A stretch of 48,641 bases of DNA. Source: Clostridia bacterium (lineage in GTDB: Bacteria > Bacillota > Clostridia > Oscillospirales > Acutalibacteraceae). Where the stretch lies: positions 1-48,641 of the forward strand of contig JAFXBF010000022.1 in the NCBI GenBank assembly GCA_017516745.1. Direction: 5' to 3'. Shown here piece by piece: positions 17,043-26,599 of this stretch; position 1 is the stretch's first letter; the number at the start of each line of letters is the position of its first letter. The notes beneath the pieces were generated by a model. That model saw only the letters and a program-made list of their open reading frames with translations. It had not been told where the DNA came from and searched no databases. The position numbers and the translations under genes are program-made.

Positions 17043-17272
17043 CTATGACACAAGAAAAGCTGTATCAATCCGATTAGGGAAGGATACAGCTTTTCTGATT
17101 AGTCTTATTCAACTGACTGACGGATGATTTTGCCTGCCATCTTATATAACCACCTGAAATGATAACACACCGACAAGAACATCTATAGGGAGATCATTGA
17201 CCAGAATGTCCCAAAACGCAGGAATCATAAAAGCATTCTTTCGTATACGAGAAGAAGATACTTTTTATTCCG
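17043..17272. other. Intergenic debris with hairpin
   Basis: A 14 bp stem (17053-17066 with 17083-17096, arm AGAAAAGCTGTATC) has a 16 nt loop and may be a terminator. Between 17190 and 17270 the plus strand has a short open stretch reading TDKNIYREIIDQNVPKRRN that I do not recognise. Nothing else is seen. Confidence 0.4.
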
Positions 17273-17301
17273 TTGACAAAATTCTGTTTCAGTATTAAAT
17301 T
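17273..17301 (+). promoter_or_regulatory. Sigma-A type promoter of the phosphatase gene
   Basis: TTGACA (17273-17278), a 17 bp spacer and TAAATT (17296-17301). It is followed by a short leader with GGAGG before the ATG at 17328. It is the same box pair (TTGACA-17-TAAATT) as at the two TetR genes, though without their inverted repeats. Confidence 0.65.
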
Positions 17302-17327
17302 AAAAGTATGGAATTGGAGGAATCAAT

Positions 17328-18665
17328 ATGAAGAAAACAATCAAAACAATATCAGTTGTTCTTGTCCTTACTCTTATTATGAGTATTACGGCTTTTGCTG
17401 AGCCGGGCTTCGCGTACAAGGACGAAGTGCTTACAGAGTTTTCACCAAGATGGTCACAAATACAGGCTGATAACACGGTGATTTCCGTTACGCCGGGTGC
17501 TACAGTCGGCGAGCTCCGTTTTGCGTGGCTGTCAAGTTCGACAGACAACAATCCCGCTTTTATGATTTCGGAAAACAGCGTTATGTCTGACGCTGAAGAG
17601 TTTGAGGTCATTACTGCAGGCGCTATCGAAAACCTCAGGTCAAACAAGGTTACAGTAACCGGGCTTGAGCAAGGCAAAACCTATTACTATTCATACACAG
17701 AAAACGGTGTCTGGAGCGAAGCACAACCGTTTACTGTTCAACCGGCTGATGAATTCACCGTTCTCTACGTTTCTGATGCACAAATCGGACGTTCCGGTGA
17801 CGAAACACTTGATGAAATACTTATCCGTGACACCTGCGGATGGAATTATACGGTTGAGAAAATGCTTACAGCTTACCCGAATGCCGCTTTTGCAATTTCA
17901 GGTGGCGACCAGTTTCAATCACCCGACAGCCTTGTTCAGATGAAGGCTTACCTTTCTCCCGAAGCCTTACGCTTTCTGCCTGTTGCCAACACCATCGGCA
18001 ACCACGACGATGATTCTACGCTTTACGGCGAAATTTTCAACAATCCGAACGAGGTTGACGAGCTTATGCCCAGCGAAGCGGGAACGGGATATTATTACAA
18101 TTACGGTGATGTGCTTTTTATTACAATCAACTCAAACAACAACTTTATGCTTGACACTGCAAAGGTTTTGCGTGAAGCGACTCAGGCTTATCCCGACACA
18201 AAATGGCGAGTTGTCACAATGCACCATAACCCTTATTCAGCTTCATTAAGCGACGATGATTTTTCAGAAGAACGGCTTTTCTTTTCATCGCTCTATGATT
18301 TATATGATATAGACCTGTGCCTGAGCGGACACGACCACTTTTATTCACGCACAGATACCATGTACGCAGGCAAAGTCACAGACAGCGAAGGTACGGTATA
18401 CGTTCAGTCTTCCTCAGCTTCTGGCAGCAACTATGACCCGCTTCCTGAATCAACCGCTTCGTTTACTGTTTCAGCCTTTGATGTGCGGGTTCCCACCTAC
18501 ACAGCGTTTACATTTACTGATGATGCGATTGTCGGCACAACTTATCGCACAGATACCAATATTATAATTGATTCTTTTGAAATAACCGACAACACAACGG
18601 ATACAGATATTAATTTTTTCTCTGCAATATTTTTCTTCTTCAAAACACTTTTTTCTATGATATAA
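17328..18665 (+). CDS. Secreted purple-acid-phosphatase-like metallophosphoesterase
   Basis: 445 residues; GGAGG lies upstream of the ATG. A signal peptide spans 1-24 (ends ITAFAEP). A fibronectin-like N-terminal domain (about 45-140) has GLEQGKTYYYSYTENGVWSE, typical of purple acid phosphatases. The metallophosphoesterase domain (about 143-400) shows the ordered metal-ligand motifs SDAQIG, SGGDQF, IGNHDDD, TMHHNPY and SGHDHFYSRT. The first motif has Gln where many family members have His. Such enzymes release phosphate from monoesters outside the cell. The C-terminus INFFSAIFFFFKTLFSMI is hydrophobic and aromatic like several other secreted proteins here. Single gene with its own promoter at 17273 and a shared terminator at 18731-18766. 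Confidence 0.88.
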   Translation: MKKTIKTISVVLVLTLIMSITAFAEPGFAYKDEVLTEFSPRWSQIQADNTVISVTPGATVGELRFAWLSSSTDNNPAFMISENSVMSDAEEFEVITAGAIENLRSNKVTVTGLEQGKTYYYSYTENGVWSEAQPFTVQPADEFTVLYVSDAQIGRSGDETLDEILIRDTCGWNYTVEKMLTAYPNAAFAISGGDQFQSPDSLVQMKAYLSPEALRFLPVANTIGNHDDDSTLYGEIFNNPNEVDELMPSEAGTGYYYNYGDVLFITINSNNNFMLDTAKVLREATQAYPDTKWRVVTMHHNPYSASLSDDDFSEERLFFSSLYDLYDIDLCLSGHDHFYSRTDTMYAGKVTDSEGTVYVQSSSASGSNYDPLPESTASFTVSAFDVRVPTYTAFTFTDDAIVGTTYRTDTNIIIDSFEITDNTTDTDINFFSAIFFFFKTLFSMI

Positions 18666-18730
18666 AATGCTGCAATTCAACTCAATAAAAAGTTTTTACA
18701 AAGGCAATACACCAATTTATTGACACACAC

Positions 18731-18766
18731 AAATCAAAACCACCGGTTTCCCGGTGGTTTTGATTT
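18731..18766. terminator. Bidirectional terminator between converging genes
   Basis: A perfect 16 bp stem (18731-18746 with 18751-18766, core ACCACCGG) has a TTTC loop. A and T runs on either side make it work both ways: for the plus-strand phosphatase and for the minus-strand alkylsulfatase operon. Confidence 0.8.
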
Positions 18767-18822
18767 ATGAGCTATTTAATAACTAACAAGAAAACGATTG
18801 AAAATACTACAGTTTTAATAAA

Positions 18823-20859
18823 TTAAGGCTCTACTATATTGAATTTGGCGTTACCTGCCAAATCAAACTGATTGAGGTTGTTAACAATGAGCTCAAGCTT
18901 TGAAACATCGCCCTCCAGCTTCATTGAAGCTTTGATTTTATCCATATCTTTCTGAATGATAAGCGCAAGTGCCTTCTGAGGACAGGTTACGGTAAGCTCT
19001 GCGTCATCCGAATTTATGTTTGCGTACTGCAGCAATGCTCCGTTGTTGAAATGAAGCATAATTTTTTCCTGCGTATCCGAAAGAACGATGTTTATTTTAA
19101 AGTTTTCTTTTGAAATTGCTTCTTTATCCAACAGAATGGCGGCGTAGTCAAATATCATTTCCGCAGTCGTATTTCTGATAAGACTGCCGTCTGTTTTTGC
19201 ATTCGTGCCCTTTTGTGCGGCATTTCCGCTTCGCAGTTCAAGTGCAGCGGAAAGATAAGCATTTCTCCACGTTCCCGATTCAGCCTGATATCCGAGTTGT
19301 TCGAGTGCATCGGCACAGAGAAGTCTTGCCGCTTTGTTTTCGGGGTCGGCAAAAACAAGAACGTTCGTAACCTCCGCAACCCATTGGTATTCTCCCTTGT
19401 CAAAATCAGCCTTTGCTTTGCGTAGAACCTCATCCGTATCTCCAAGATATTCGACCCATTTCTTTGCACTTTCTGAAGGCTCAAGAGGATTGAGATTGAC
19501 GGGATTTGCGTCGTACCAGCCCATATATTTCTGGTAAACCGCTTTTGAATTGTGGGCAACCGTGCCGTAATACTGACGGGTATACCAATTCTTTGCAAGT
19601 TCATCGGGCAATTCGATCATATTTGAAATTTCATCGGAGGTGTAGCCCTGATTTATGTATGTGAGAGTCATGTCGTTTATAAATTTGTAGACAGCTGCCG
19701 TATCCGCAAGGTAATCGTTGACAAATTCATTGCCCCAATGCGGCCAGTTATGCGATTGGAAGGTGAGCTGCACATCATTGCCGTAAAGAGCAATTGCTTC
19801 GGTTATATATTTTGCCCATGCATTTCCGTCACGAATCTGTGCGCCTCTTAACGTATAAAGATTATGAAGAGTTGCCGTGCAGTTTTCGGCAACCCAAAGC
19901 GCTTTCATTCCGGGAAACCAGATATTCATTTCTGCGGGAGCTTCAGTTCCGGGAGTCATCTGGAATTCCATTGTGACGCCGTCGATTGTGTAAACCTCAC
20001 CCGTGTTTCTGATTTCGTATGTCGGTCTGATAAAGCTGACCGTTCCCGTTGACTGACCCATTCCGATACCCATTGCCATTTTGCCTGTTTCCGACTGTTC
20101 AAGGAAAACACCGTACTGATAAGACGCTCTTCTTCCCATACCCTTACCTGCATAGAGATTTTCGCTCACTGCGTGTTCGGTAAAATGCTCGGGAACAATA
20201 ACCGGGATAAAGCCGCTTGCAAGCTGTTCTTCGAGCGTGAGATTGCTGTCGGCAACCTGTTCATCATTAATAACGCCTTTGATTCCGCCATAATGGTCAA
20301 CATGGGGGTGAGAAATAATAACAGCTTTAACGGGAAGCTTACCGAGATTCTTTTCAACAAGCTGCATTGCCGCCTGAGTGCATTCAACACTCATCAAAGG
20401 ATCAAAAATTATCCATCCCGTATCGCCTTTGATAAGAGTAAGGTTTGCCATATCATAGCCTCTGACCTGATATATGTTTTCACAAACCTTAAAAAGACCG
20501 TAGGCGTGGTTGTTTTTAGTGTTTTCCCAGAGGCTCGGATTTACAGTATCGGGACATATTTCAAAATTGTCCACAAAGTTGTATGCCTTCTGGCTCCAGA
20601 TAACTTTTCCGTCAGCATCCTTGAGTTCAAGTTCTTCGGGCGCATCTATAAGTCCCTTTACAGCAAATTCATATTCCGTTTTATTTTCAAAATCAAGCAC
20701 GGAATAAATTGCAGAATTAACCTTTACCGTCTGCTCCGTTGCCGCCTTTGTGTCTGCATTCAAACCAAGCTCGGCAACCATATCGGCATCTTGTGTGTCG
20801 CAGGAGGCAAAAGCAAACAGCATTGCCACTGCGAGAATAAATGATACTGCTTTTTTCAT
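18823..20859 (-). CDS. Lipoprotein alkylsulfatase (MBL fold, SdsA1-like)
   Basis: 678 residues. A lipoprotein signal ends at FASC (Cys20). The metallo-beta-lactamase motif is IISHPHVDHYGG (His184, His186, Asp188, His189), preceded by WIIFDPLMSVECTQAAMQLV, as in linear primary alkylsulfatases such as SdsA1. The dimerisation/helical part is followed by a C-terminal SCP2-like domain (about 560-678, with DLAGNAKFNIVEP at the end). Known relatives hydrolyse alkyl sulfates such as SDS to the alcohol and sulfate. The Gram-positive member would act on the outer membrane face. It overlaps the CstA gene by 4 nt (ATGA), so the two are translationally coupled. Actual substrate unknown. Confidence 0.88.
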   Translation of the reverse strand: MKKAVSFILAVAMLFAFASCDTQDADMVAELGLNADTKAATEQTVKVNSAIYSVLDFENKTEYEFAVKGLIDAPEELELKDADGKVIWSQKAYNFVDNFEICPDTVNPSLWENTKNNHAYGLFKVCENIYQVRGYDMANLTLIKGDTGWIIFDPLMSVECTQAAMQLVEKNLGKLPVKAVIISHPHVDHYGGIKGVINDEQVADSNLTLEEQLASGFIPVIVPEHFTEHAVSENLYAGKGMGRRASYQYGVFLEQSETGKMAMGIGMGQSTGTVSFIRPTYEIRNTGEVYTIDGVTMEFQMTPGTEAPAEMNIWFPGMKALWVAENCTATLHNLYTLRGAQIRDGNAWAKYITEAIALYGNDVQLTFQSHNWPHWGNEFVNDYLADTAAVYKFINDMTLTYINQGYTSDEISNMIELPDELAKNWYTRQYYGTVAHNSKAVYQKYMGWYDANPVNLNPLEPSESAKKWVEYLGDTDEVLRKAKADFDKGEYQWVAEVTNVLVFADPENKAARLLCADALEQLGYQAESGTWRNAYLSAALELRSGNAAQKGTNAKTDGSLIRNTTAEMIFDYAAILLDKEAISKENFKINIVLSDTQEKIMLHFNNGALLQYANINSDDAELTVTCPQKALALIIQKDMDKIKASMKLEGDVSKLELIVNNLNQFDLAGNAKFNIVEP

Positions 20860-22568
20860 ACAATTACCTCATTTTTCACTTCGATGTCGCCTTTTTTGAA
20901 AAGCTGTCTGAAACCTTCAATAACAACGCAAACACCGAGAATTATAATCAGCGTTGCAAACGCCAGCTGAAGTACGTCACCGAAAATGTCTGTGCTTGAA
21001 GACATGATTAGTGCAGTTGACTTGTTGTAAACCGTCATGCCCAAAGCTGTGAAGGTTACGGCAAGCATTGCGCCAAGAGGAATATACATAAACCATCTTA
21101 CCTTTTTGCTCCTCTTGAGAAACACCGCACATGCAAGGAACGCAAATACGGACAAAAGCTGATTTGATGCGCCGAAAAGTGCCCAGATGTTCTTATAGCC
21201 CACAAGAGTAAGACCGTATGCAAGCACAAGGGTAATAATTGTCGCAAAATACTTATTAGTAAGCACCTTTCTGACCTTACCCATGTTTTCATCGGTTATG
21301 GAATCGTCAAGAAAAAGCTCCTGGAATGACAGTCTGCCGACACGGGCAACAGAGTCAAGAGAAGTCAGCGCAAAGGCTGAAATCGAAAGAGTGATAAGAG
21401 TATAAACTATATCAGAGGGCAAACCGAGAGTTGTAAGGAATCCCGAAACTGCTCCTGCAAAAACCTGTGCAGGAGTATTCCAACCCTGTGCAGCAGCTTC
21501 GCCGCTTGCAAAAGATGCAACGGCAATGAGTGCTATTACGGCAAGCATGCTTTCAAGAAGCATTGCACCAAACGAAACAGGAAGCATGTCTTTTTCGTTT
21601 TTAATCTGCTTTGATGCCGTACCCGAAGAAACCAATGAATGAAAACCCGAAACAGCACCGCAGGCAATAGTAACGAAAAGGATGGGGAAAAGATAGCTGC
21701 CGTCAACCTCAAAGCCGATGAAGGCAGGCAGATTAATCTGAGGATTTGCAACAAACACGCCAATAACCGCCGCAACTATCATTGCAACAAGCAGATAACT
21801 GTTGAGATAATCTCTCGGTTGCAAAAGAATCCATACAGGAACAACCGAAGCGATAAGAATATAAACAAAAACAAGAATATGCCATACATCAAGCGAAAGG
21901 AAAACAGGCATTTTCAGTCCGATGATTATTGATGAAACAAGCATTACAATTGCGATGGCAGTATTTACGGCTGTCGGCAATTTGGCATATTTGAGGATAA
22001 GACCGAGAGCAACCGCAAACACGATAAACATCACCGATGTGGTTGCTACGGCACCGTTTGCCTTTATGTTTGCACTCTGCATACCGTCGGTTACGGTAAA
22101 GCCCATAAAAGTGCCTGCCACTATATCGGCAAATGCCGCAACAACAAGGATGCAGAAAAGCCAGCAGAAAAGCAGGAACATCTTTTTTCCTGTTTTGCCG
22201 ATATATTTTTCAATTATGTAGCCGATACTTCTGCCTTTGTTTCTGACAGAAGCATACATTGCTGCAAAGTCCTGAACTGCTCCGAAAAATACGCCGCCGA
22301 TAAGTACCCATAGCAGCACGGGTACCCATCCGAATATTGCCGCCTGAATCGGTCCGTTTATCGGACCTGCACCTGCAATTGAAGCAAACTGATGACCGAA
22401 AACGACGCTCTTTGGTGCAGGCTCATAGTCCACGCCGTCTCGCTGTTCGTAAGCGGGAGTTTTTCTTTTGGGGTCTACTCCCCATTTTTTTGCAATCCAC
22501 CTGCCGTACAAAATATATGCAAGAAGCAAAACGGCAAGAGAGATGATCATAATGGTAATGCCGTTCAT
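20856..22568 (-). CDS. cstA: CstA-family carbon starvation/peptide transporter
   Basis: 570 residues. The ATG at 22568 is preferred to the one at 22580 because GGAGGG lies 4-5 nt upstream. It is a polytopic membrane protein with about 15 helices. It carries the CstA-family signatures FGHQFASIAGAGPINGPIQA near the N-terminus, VQDFAAMYASVRNKGRSIGY, and SGFHSLVSSGTASKQIKNE in the middle. CstA proteins import pyruvate or peptides during starvation. The C-terminus is short. It sits 36 nt after the 5'-nucleotidase gene and overlaps the alkylsulfatase gene. The TetR gene at the start of the operon may control it. Confidence 0.92.
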   Translation of the reverse strand: MNGITIMIISLAVLLLAYILYGRWIAKKWGVDPKRKTPAYEQRDGVDYEPAPKSVVFGHQFASIAGAGPINGPIQAAIFGWVPVLLWVLIGGVFFGAVQDFAAMYASVRNKGRSIGYIIEKYIGKTGKKMFLLFCWLFCILVVAAFADIVAGTFMGFTVTDGMQSANIKANGAVATTSVMFIVFAVALGLILKYAKLPTAVNTAIAIVMLVSSIIIGLKMPVFLSLDVWHILVFVYILIASVVPVWILLQPRDYLNSYLLVAMIVAAVIGVFVANPQINLPAFIGFEVDGSYLFPILFVTIACGAVSGFHSLVSSGTASKQIKNEKDMLPVSFGAMLLESMLAVIALIAVASFASGEAAAQGWNTPAQVFAGAVSGFLTTLGLPSDIVYTLITLSISAFALTSLDSVARVGRLSFQELFLDDSITDENMGKVRKVLTNKYFATIITLVLAYGLTLVGYKNIWALFGASNQLLSVFAFLACAVFLKRSKKVRWFMYIPLGAMLAVTFTALGMTVYNKSTALIMSSSTDIFGDVLQLAFATLIIILGVCVVIEGFRQLFKKGDIEVKNEVIV

Positions 22569-22604
22569 AAAACCCTCCATTTTTCAAATGCAATTCAGCT
22601 TAAA

Positions 22605-25322
22605 TCAATAATGTGCCTCTCCGCATTCACAAACGGGGCTGATGCCCAGAAGGCTGTGAATAAAGTTGCCTATTGTCCAGATAAATCTCCAGAACCAATG
22701 GTCGCTATGGCAGATATGTGAGCACATTTCTTCGTCATAGATATTTTCTTCACCGCAAAGGTCACAGGTTTCGTCATAGTCATCATCAATATGATATCCT
22801 TCGTCGAGCGGCAATTCTTCGTGACCGTAAATGAATTCTTCACAATCGTTACAGTAAAGTCCGTCGGTATATCCGTGCTCCGTGCAATTCGAATATACGC
22901 CCTCAACGAACTCAATGCTATGCTCGCTGCCGTCGTCAGCGGTATGAATTATGCGGTTAAGATTAACACTGAAAGCACCTACGGTGTAGCAGTTATGTGA
23001 GTCGAAATAATAAGTTTCGCCTGCTTCAAAGTAATACACAAGGTCAAAATCCAAGCCGTTGACATCATAGCTGTCAGCAAGCCATTCGCCGTCTGCATAA
23101 TAAAGAGAACAATCAGGGTCAGCGTCTTCCGATACGGATTTGAAGGAATAATATCCGCTTACCTCAGGAGTAAATCTGAACCAGAAAATTTCATAGTCAG
23201 ATTCGCTTTCAAGCTCAAATTCATCGCCATCAGTTATATCTGTTCCCACAAAAATTTCTCCGCACAGGCAGTAGCCGAGAAAACCGATTACAGAATGGTC
23301 ACAGATTTCACCGCAGATGATACAACTGCCGTCTTCAAAGCTGTGACCGCATTCGATAATAAGGTCAAAGGTTTCTGCGCCTTCGGAATATGTAAATATA
23401 TTGAGATAATACTCTTCGCCCGCTTCAAACTCATATTCAAGTCTAAAATCAAAACCTTCTTCTGTATCATCCTGATATTCGCCGAAAAGCTCTTCACCGT
23501 TGGCATCATAAATGTAAGCTCCGGTGTCAACTCCGTCGGATTCGGTTCTGAAAATATATTCACCTGTTTTTTCGGGTACAAACTTAACAAAAACACCGTC
23601 AGAGGATTCTGCTGTAATTGTCAATGTATCGCCAAATTCGATTTCATAATCACAGTCGGGGGCATTGAGATTATCATCAATAATTGTGATTCTGCCGTCA
23701 CCGTCGGGGTCGCCGTATTTTTCGGCAGTTATTTTTCCTTCAAGGGTTTCGACGAAATATTCAATAAGCATTTCGGAATCACAGGGAAGTCCTTCCTGCT
23801 GAAGAACTCTTGCACCGTCAAGCATTGTAAGTCCGTCGCCGCCCTGAAGAAGCACATAAGTGCTGCCTGTGAGTGTATAATTCTTGTTAAGAACAACGGG
23901 CTCGCCGCCGACGCAGACATTCTGAACACGACGTTCCATTGTTTCGTCAACTCCGATAAAATTACCAAGCTGATCGGTAATAACTGGAGTTTTTCTATAT
24001 GTGTGGATTTCGAATGTCATGCCAGAAACCTGGAAAAAGCTGCCGAGTTCTTCGGGACACTTGCGTGCACCGTGCTCAAGTATATCAATAATCTGCTGAC
24101 CCGTAACCTCAAGAACGCACATATTGTTGTTGTATGCATTCACATCCATAAGGCTCTTTCTTGTTACGCTTCCGGCCTCAATCTCTGCACGGATACCGCC
24201 GCCGTTGGCTATTGCTACATCAGATCCGGTTACCGCGCGGTAAGCATCGGCAACAAAATCTCCTGCATTTGTCTCTCTCTTTCTTACAGCTCTGCTCGAA
24301 TCGGAATCATAGATAATAAGATTTGCTTCGGATTTGCCTATTTCTTCAAAAAGATATGCTATATCTTCGTTGTAACCGTCAATCTTTTCCTTGACGGCAG
24401 TATAAGCCGATTTTGCGTCTGCCGACATTGTTTCAATATCAACATTATCGGGGTTTATAAGTTCAAAGCTTTTGTTATCACCGCTGATTGTGAGCACACC
24501 GAAGTTTGCAAACTTAGCACCGGTTGATGTAAGGAAAACATCTTCGTTATCTTTGTTTTTATAGACTGCTTTTTCCGTTATTTCATGGGAATGAGCATCA
24601 ATGAAACAATCTATACCGTCGGTGTTTGCAATGATATCACTTGATTTCCAACCGTCATTTGAACCGATTATTCCCGCATGACCTACCGCAACAACATAAT
24701 CCGCACCGTCTTTTATCGCTTCGTCAACGCTTTCCTGAATGCTGTTATAAAGGTCTTCATTTGTCAATCCCCCGGGAAAAGAAGGAAATCCGTAAATAAA
24801 ATTACCGCTTTCATCCTTGAAATATTCAGGAGTTGTTGAAGTGACCGTATCCGGAGTTGAAATACCCACAAATGCAATCTGATAAGCCCCTAAATCTTCA
24901 ATAGCATAGGGTTTAAGTACAGGCGAATTAGATGTAAGGTTATAAAAATTGGAGCAGATATAATCATATTCCGCCTTATTCTGTGCAAGGTCAAGGAATA
25001 CCTCCATGCCGTAGTCAAACTCGTGGTTACCGGGAACGGCGTAGTCATAGCCGACAGCGTTCATAATATCAACTATAGCTTCGCCTTCGGTTGTTGAACC
25101 GATAACCTCGCCCTGAATGGCATCGCCTGCATCAACAACAATAACATCCTTACCCTGAGCAATAAGATCTGCTCTGTACGCAGCAAGCAATGAATAATCA
25201 TTAATTGCACAGTGAACATCGTTTGTGTAAAGAATAACCGTTTCTGTTTCTGCCGCAAAAGCTATTGGCATAACGGATAAAATCATAATAACCGCAAGAA
25301 TAATTGACAATAATTTTTTCAT
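22605..25322 (-). CDS. Secreted 5'-nucleotidase/UDP-sugar hydrolase-like protein
   Basis: 905 residues; the signal peptide spans 1-24. The metallophosphoesterase domain shows TNDVH (Asp35, His37), DAGDAIQG (Asp67), GNHEFD (Asn99, His100), VAVGHAGI and DAHSHEI. The 5'-nucleotidase C-terminal domain includes IANGGGIRAEI and the substrate-stacking region. Beyond about 570 come two beta-sandwich-like repeats (FVPEKTGEYIFRTESDGVD and FTPEVSGYYSFKSVSEDAD), which look like pre-peptidase C-terminal type carbohydrate- or surface-binding modules. CxxC ribbons (CIICGE, CNDCEE, CDLCGE) follow. The end contains HWFWRFIWTIGNFIHSLLGI, an aromatic segment like other tails here, followed by CECGEAHY. It would release phosphate or nucleoside from nucleotides outside the cell, feeding uptake. 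Confidence 0.88.
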   Translation of the reverse strand: MKKLLSIILAVIMILSVMPIAFAAETETVILYTNDVHCAINDYSLLAAYRADLIAQGKDVIVVDAGDAIQGEVIGSTTEGEAIVDIMNAVGYDYAVPGNHEFDYGMEVFLDLAQNKAEYDYICSNFYNLTSNSPVLKPYAIEDLGAYQIAFVGISTPDTVTSTTPEYFKDESGNFIYGFPSFPGGLTNEDLYNSIQESVDEAIKDGADYVVAVGHAGIIGSNDGWKSSDIIANTDGIDCFIDAHSHEITEKAVYKNKDNEDVFLTSTGAKFANFGVLTISGDNKSFELINPDNVDIETMSADAKSAYTAVKEKIDGYNEDIAYLFEEIGKSEANLIIYDSDSSRAVRKRETNAGDFVADAYRAVTGSDVAIANGGGIRAEIEAGSVTRKSLMDVNAYNNNMCVLEVTGQQIIDILEHGARKCPEELGSFFQVSGMTFEIHTYRKTPVITDQLGNFIGVDETMERRVQNVCVGGEPVVLNKNYTLTGSTYVLLQGGDGLTMLDGARVLQQEGLPCDSEMLIEYFVETLEGKITAEKYGDPDGDGRITIIDDNLNAPDCDYEIEFGDTLTITAESSDGVFVKFVPEKTGEYIFRTESDGVDTGAYIYDANGEELFGEYQDDTEEGFDFRLEYEFEAGEEYYLNIFTYSEGAETFDLIIECGHSFEDGSCIICGEICDHSVIGFLGYCLCGEIFVGTDITDGDEFELESESDYEIFWFRFTPEVSGYYSFKSVSEDADPDCSLYYADGEWLADSYDVNGLDFDLVYYFEAGETYYFDSHNCYTVGAFSVNLNRIIHTADDGSEHSIEFVEGVYSNCTEHGYTDGLYCNDCEEFIYGHEELPLDEGYHIDDDYDETCDLCGEENIYDEEMCSHICHSDHWFWRFIWTIGNFIHSLLGISPVCECGEAHY

Positions 25323-25346
25323 TTGTATTCTCCTTTAAATAAATTA

Positions 25347-25829
25347 TTAATTAATATGATAATCAAACATGAAATCTGCACTTTCGCCTGCAATGCGAAG
25401 TGAAATATATCCGTTAGGATTTTCAAGAACATAGGTTTGCGTAAGTTCATTAAGAGTAAATTCATGGACAATTTTATCATCCTCAAGCAGAACGATTTTA
25501 AAATTGCCTGAGTCTACTCTTGCATGATTAACAGTTATTTCAAAACGGTTACCCCATATATTTTCACCGAAGATTTCCTCAACACCTGTAAACTTATTTG
25601 AAGAATAAGTTGTCGTGTTAAAAATGGAATCCGTAGATTTTTCAAGTCCCATTGCACCGATATCACGGTTAATTATGTTTGAATCTGTAATTGTCTGCAA
25701 GCTGAAATTATCAGCACCGTTAGTGTCTTCAATATGCTCAAGGTCGGTACTTAAAAACCAGACACCACACACAACAATAAGAACAACCGCACCAATTCCG
25801 AAAATGATTTTCTTAATTTTCTCATTCAT
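25347..25829 (-). CDS. Membrane-anchored protein of unknown function
   Basis: 160 residues, starting MNEKIKKIIF. The ATG at 25829 has GAGGTG 8 nt upstream; the longer reading to 25913 lies inside the TetR gene. One N-terminal membrane helix (about 8-26, IIFGIGAVVLIVVCGVWFL) leaves an extracellular domain of about 130 residues. This domain is beta-rich and ends with ENPNGYISLRIAGESADFMF, which resembles a small carbohydrate-binding-like sandwich. No family was recognised. It begins 1 nt after the TetR stop codon and 24 nt before the nucleotidase gene, so it belongs to that operon. Confidence 0.8.
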   Translation of the reverse strand: MNEKIKKIIFGIGAVVLIVVCGVWFLSTDLEHIEDTNGADNFSLQTITDSNIINRDIGAMGLEKSTDSIFNTTTYSSNKFTGVEEIFGENIWGNRFEITVNHARVDSGNFKIVLLEDDKIVHEFTLNELTQTYVLENPNGYISLRIAGESADFMFDYHIN

Positions 25830-25830
25830 T

Positions 25831-26496
25831 TCAAAGCACCTCACTTTTCTGTTCAACATATTCTTTAAACTCTTTGAAAATGCGTTTACCGATTGAACAA
25901 TAATCCATCGCAAGAACTTTTTCTATTTTTATCTTACGTATTTCTTCGGGAACATTATAGATTGTCATAATTGTATTAAGCGCACCTGAAATGCGTGTTT
26001 CAAGCGAAATTGCTTTATCAACCGCATTCAATGTTGCATACTCAATTCCGGCAACAAGGGTTTCCGCTTCACGGAACTGCTCGTCTGTCCAGTCTGAACA
26101 ATACTCTGCAAAAACCTTCTTTGCTCTTTCGGTATCACTCTTATGGATAATTTCAAGACAAACAGGACTCTGATATGCTGAAATGAAAAAGTCCTTTGCA
26201 ACCTCGTTTTCTTCACAAGCCGCTGCCATTGACATCAGCTCCAGACAAATTGAGAGCAGCGAGCTTATCCCCTCGCCTGCCTCGTATTCCATCAACTCAC
26301 GCTGGAACTTACACAGCAAATCCGTGAGCACCGCAAGAATATCTTCTTTGGAATGAAAATAAAAGGTGAAATTGCCTTTGCTGATTCCAAGCTCACTGCT
26401 GACCGCCTGAACCGTTGTTGCCGAATATCCGTTTTCAAGAAACATTCGGGTTGAAACTCGGATTATTTTATCTTTTGTTGATTCTTTCTTTGCCAT
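25831..26496 (-). CDS. TetR-family transcriptional regulator (copy 1)
   Basis: 221 residues; GGAGG lies 5-6 nt before the ATG. The N-terminal helix-turn-helix is KIIRVSTRMFLENGYSATTV followed by SELGISKGNFTFYFHSKEDI, a standard TetR DNA-binding domain. The ligand-binding domain (about 55-215) resembles that of its paralogue at 45798-46460, about three-quarters identical by eye. The recognition region differs most: ATTVQAVSSELGISKGNF here against ASSVKMVCDELGISKGNY. It heads the operon with a membrane protein, nucleotidase, CstA and alkylsulfatase, and probably represses it from the inverted repeat at 26530-26566. Ligand unknown. Confidence 0.92.
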   Translation of the reverse strand: MAKKESTKDKIIRVSTRMFLENGYSATTVQAVSSELGISKGNFTFYFHSKEDILAVLTDLLCKFQRELMEYEAGEGISSLLSICLELMSMAAACEENEVAKDFFISAYQSPVCLEIIHKSDTERAKKVFAEYCSDWTDEQFREAETLVAGIEYATLNAVDKAISLETRISGALNTIMTIYNVPEEIRKIKIEKVLAMDYCSIGKRIFKEFKEYVEQKSEVL

Positions 26497-26529
26497 AGCG
26501 CCTCCTTAAATACATATATATTTTCAAAA

Positions 26530-26577
26530 CTGCACTTGTACTAATGACAATTTAGCACACGTGCAGAACTTTGTCAA
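26530..26577 (-). promoter_or_regulatory. TetR operon promoter with inverted-repeat operator (copy 1)
   Basis: On the minus strand, TTGACA (26577-26572), a 17 bp spacer and TAAATT (26554-26549). Inverted arms CTGCACTTGTAC (26530-26541) and GCACACGTGCAG (26555-26566), 13 bp apart, flank the -10. This is a natural site for autorepression. The same geometry recurs at 46480-46529 with diverged arm sequence. Confidence 0.75.
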
Positions 26578-26599
26578 GTAGTTGAATAATATTTTTTCT

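Noticed and set aside
20173-20844. 223-codon plus-strand open frame
   Set aside because: Antisense to the alkylsulfatase gene, with no ribosome binding site and no recognisable domain.
23295-24527. 410-codon plus-strand open frame
   Set aside because: It is the antisense shadow of the 5'-nucleotidase gene, which has all metal-binding motifs; the shadow is Cys/Phe/Ile-rich and has no start signal.
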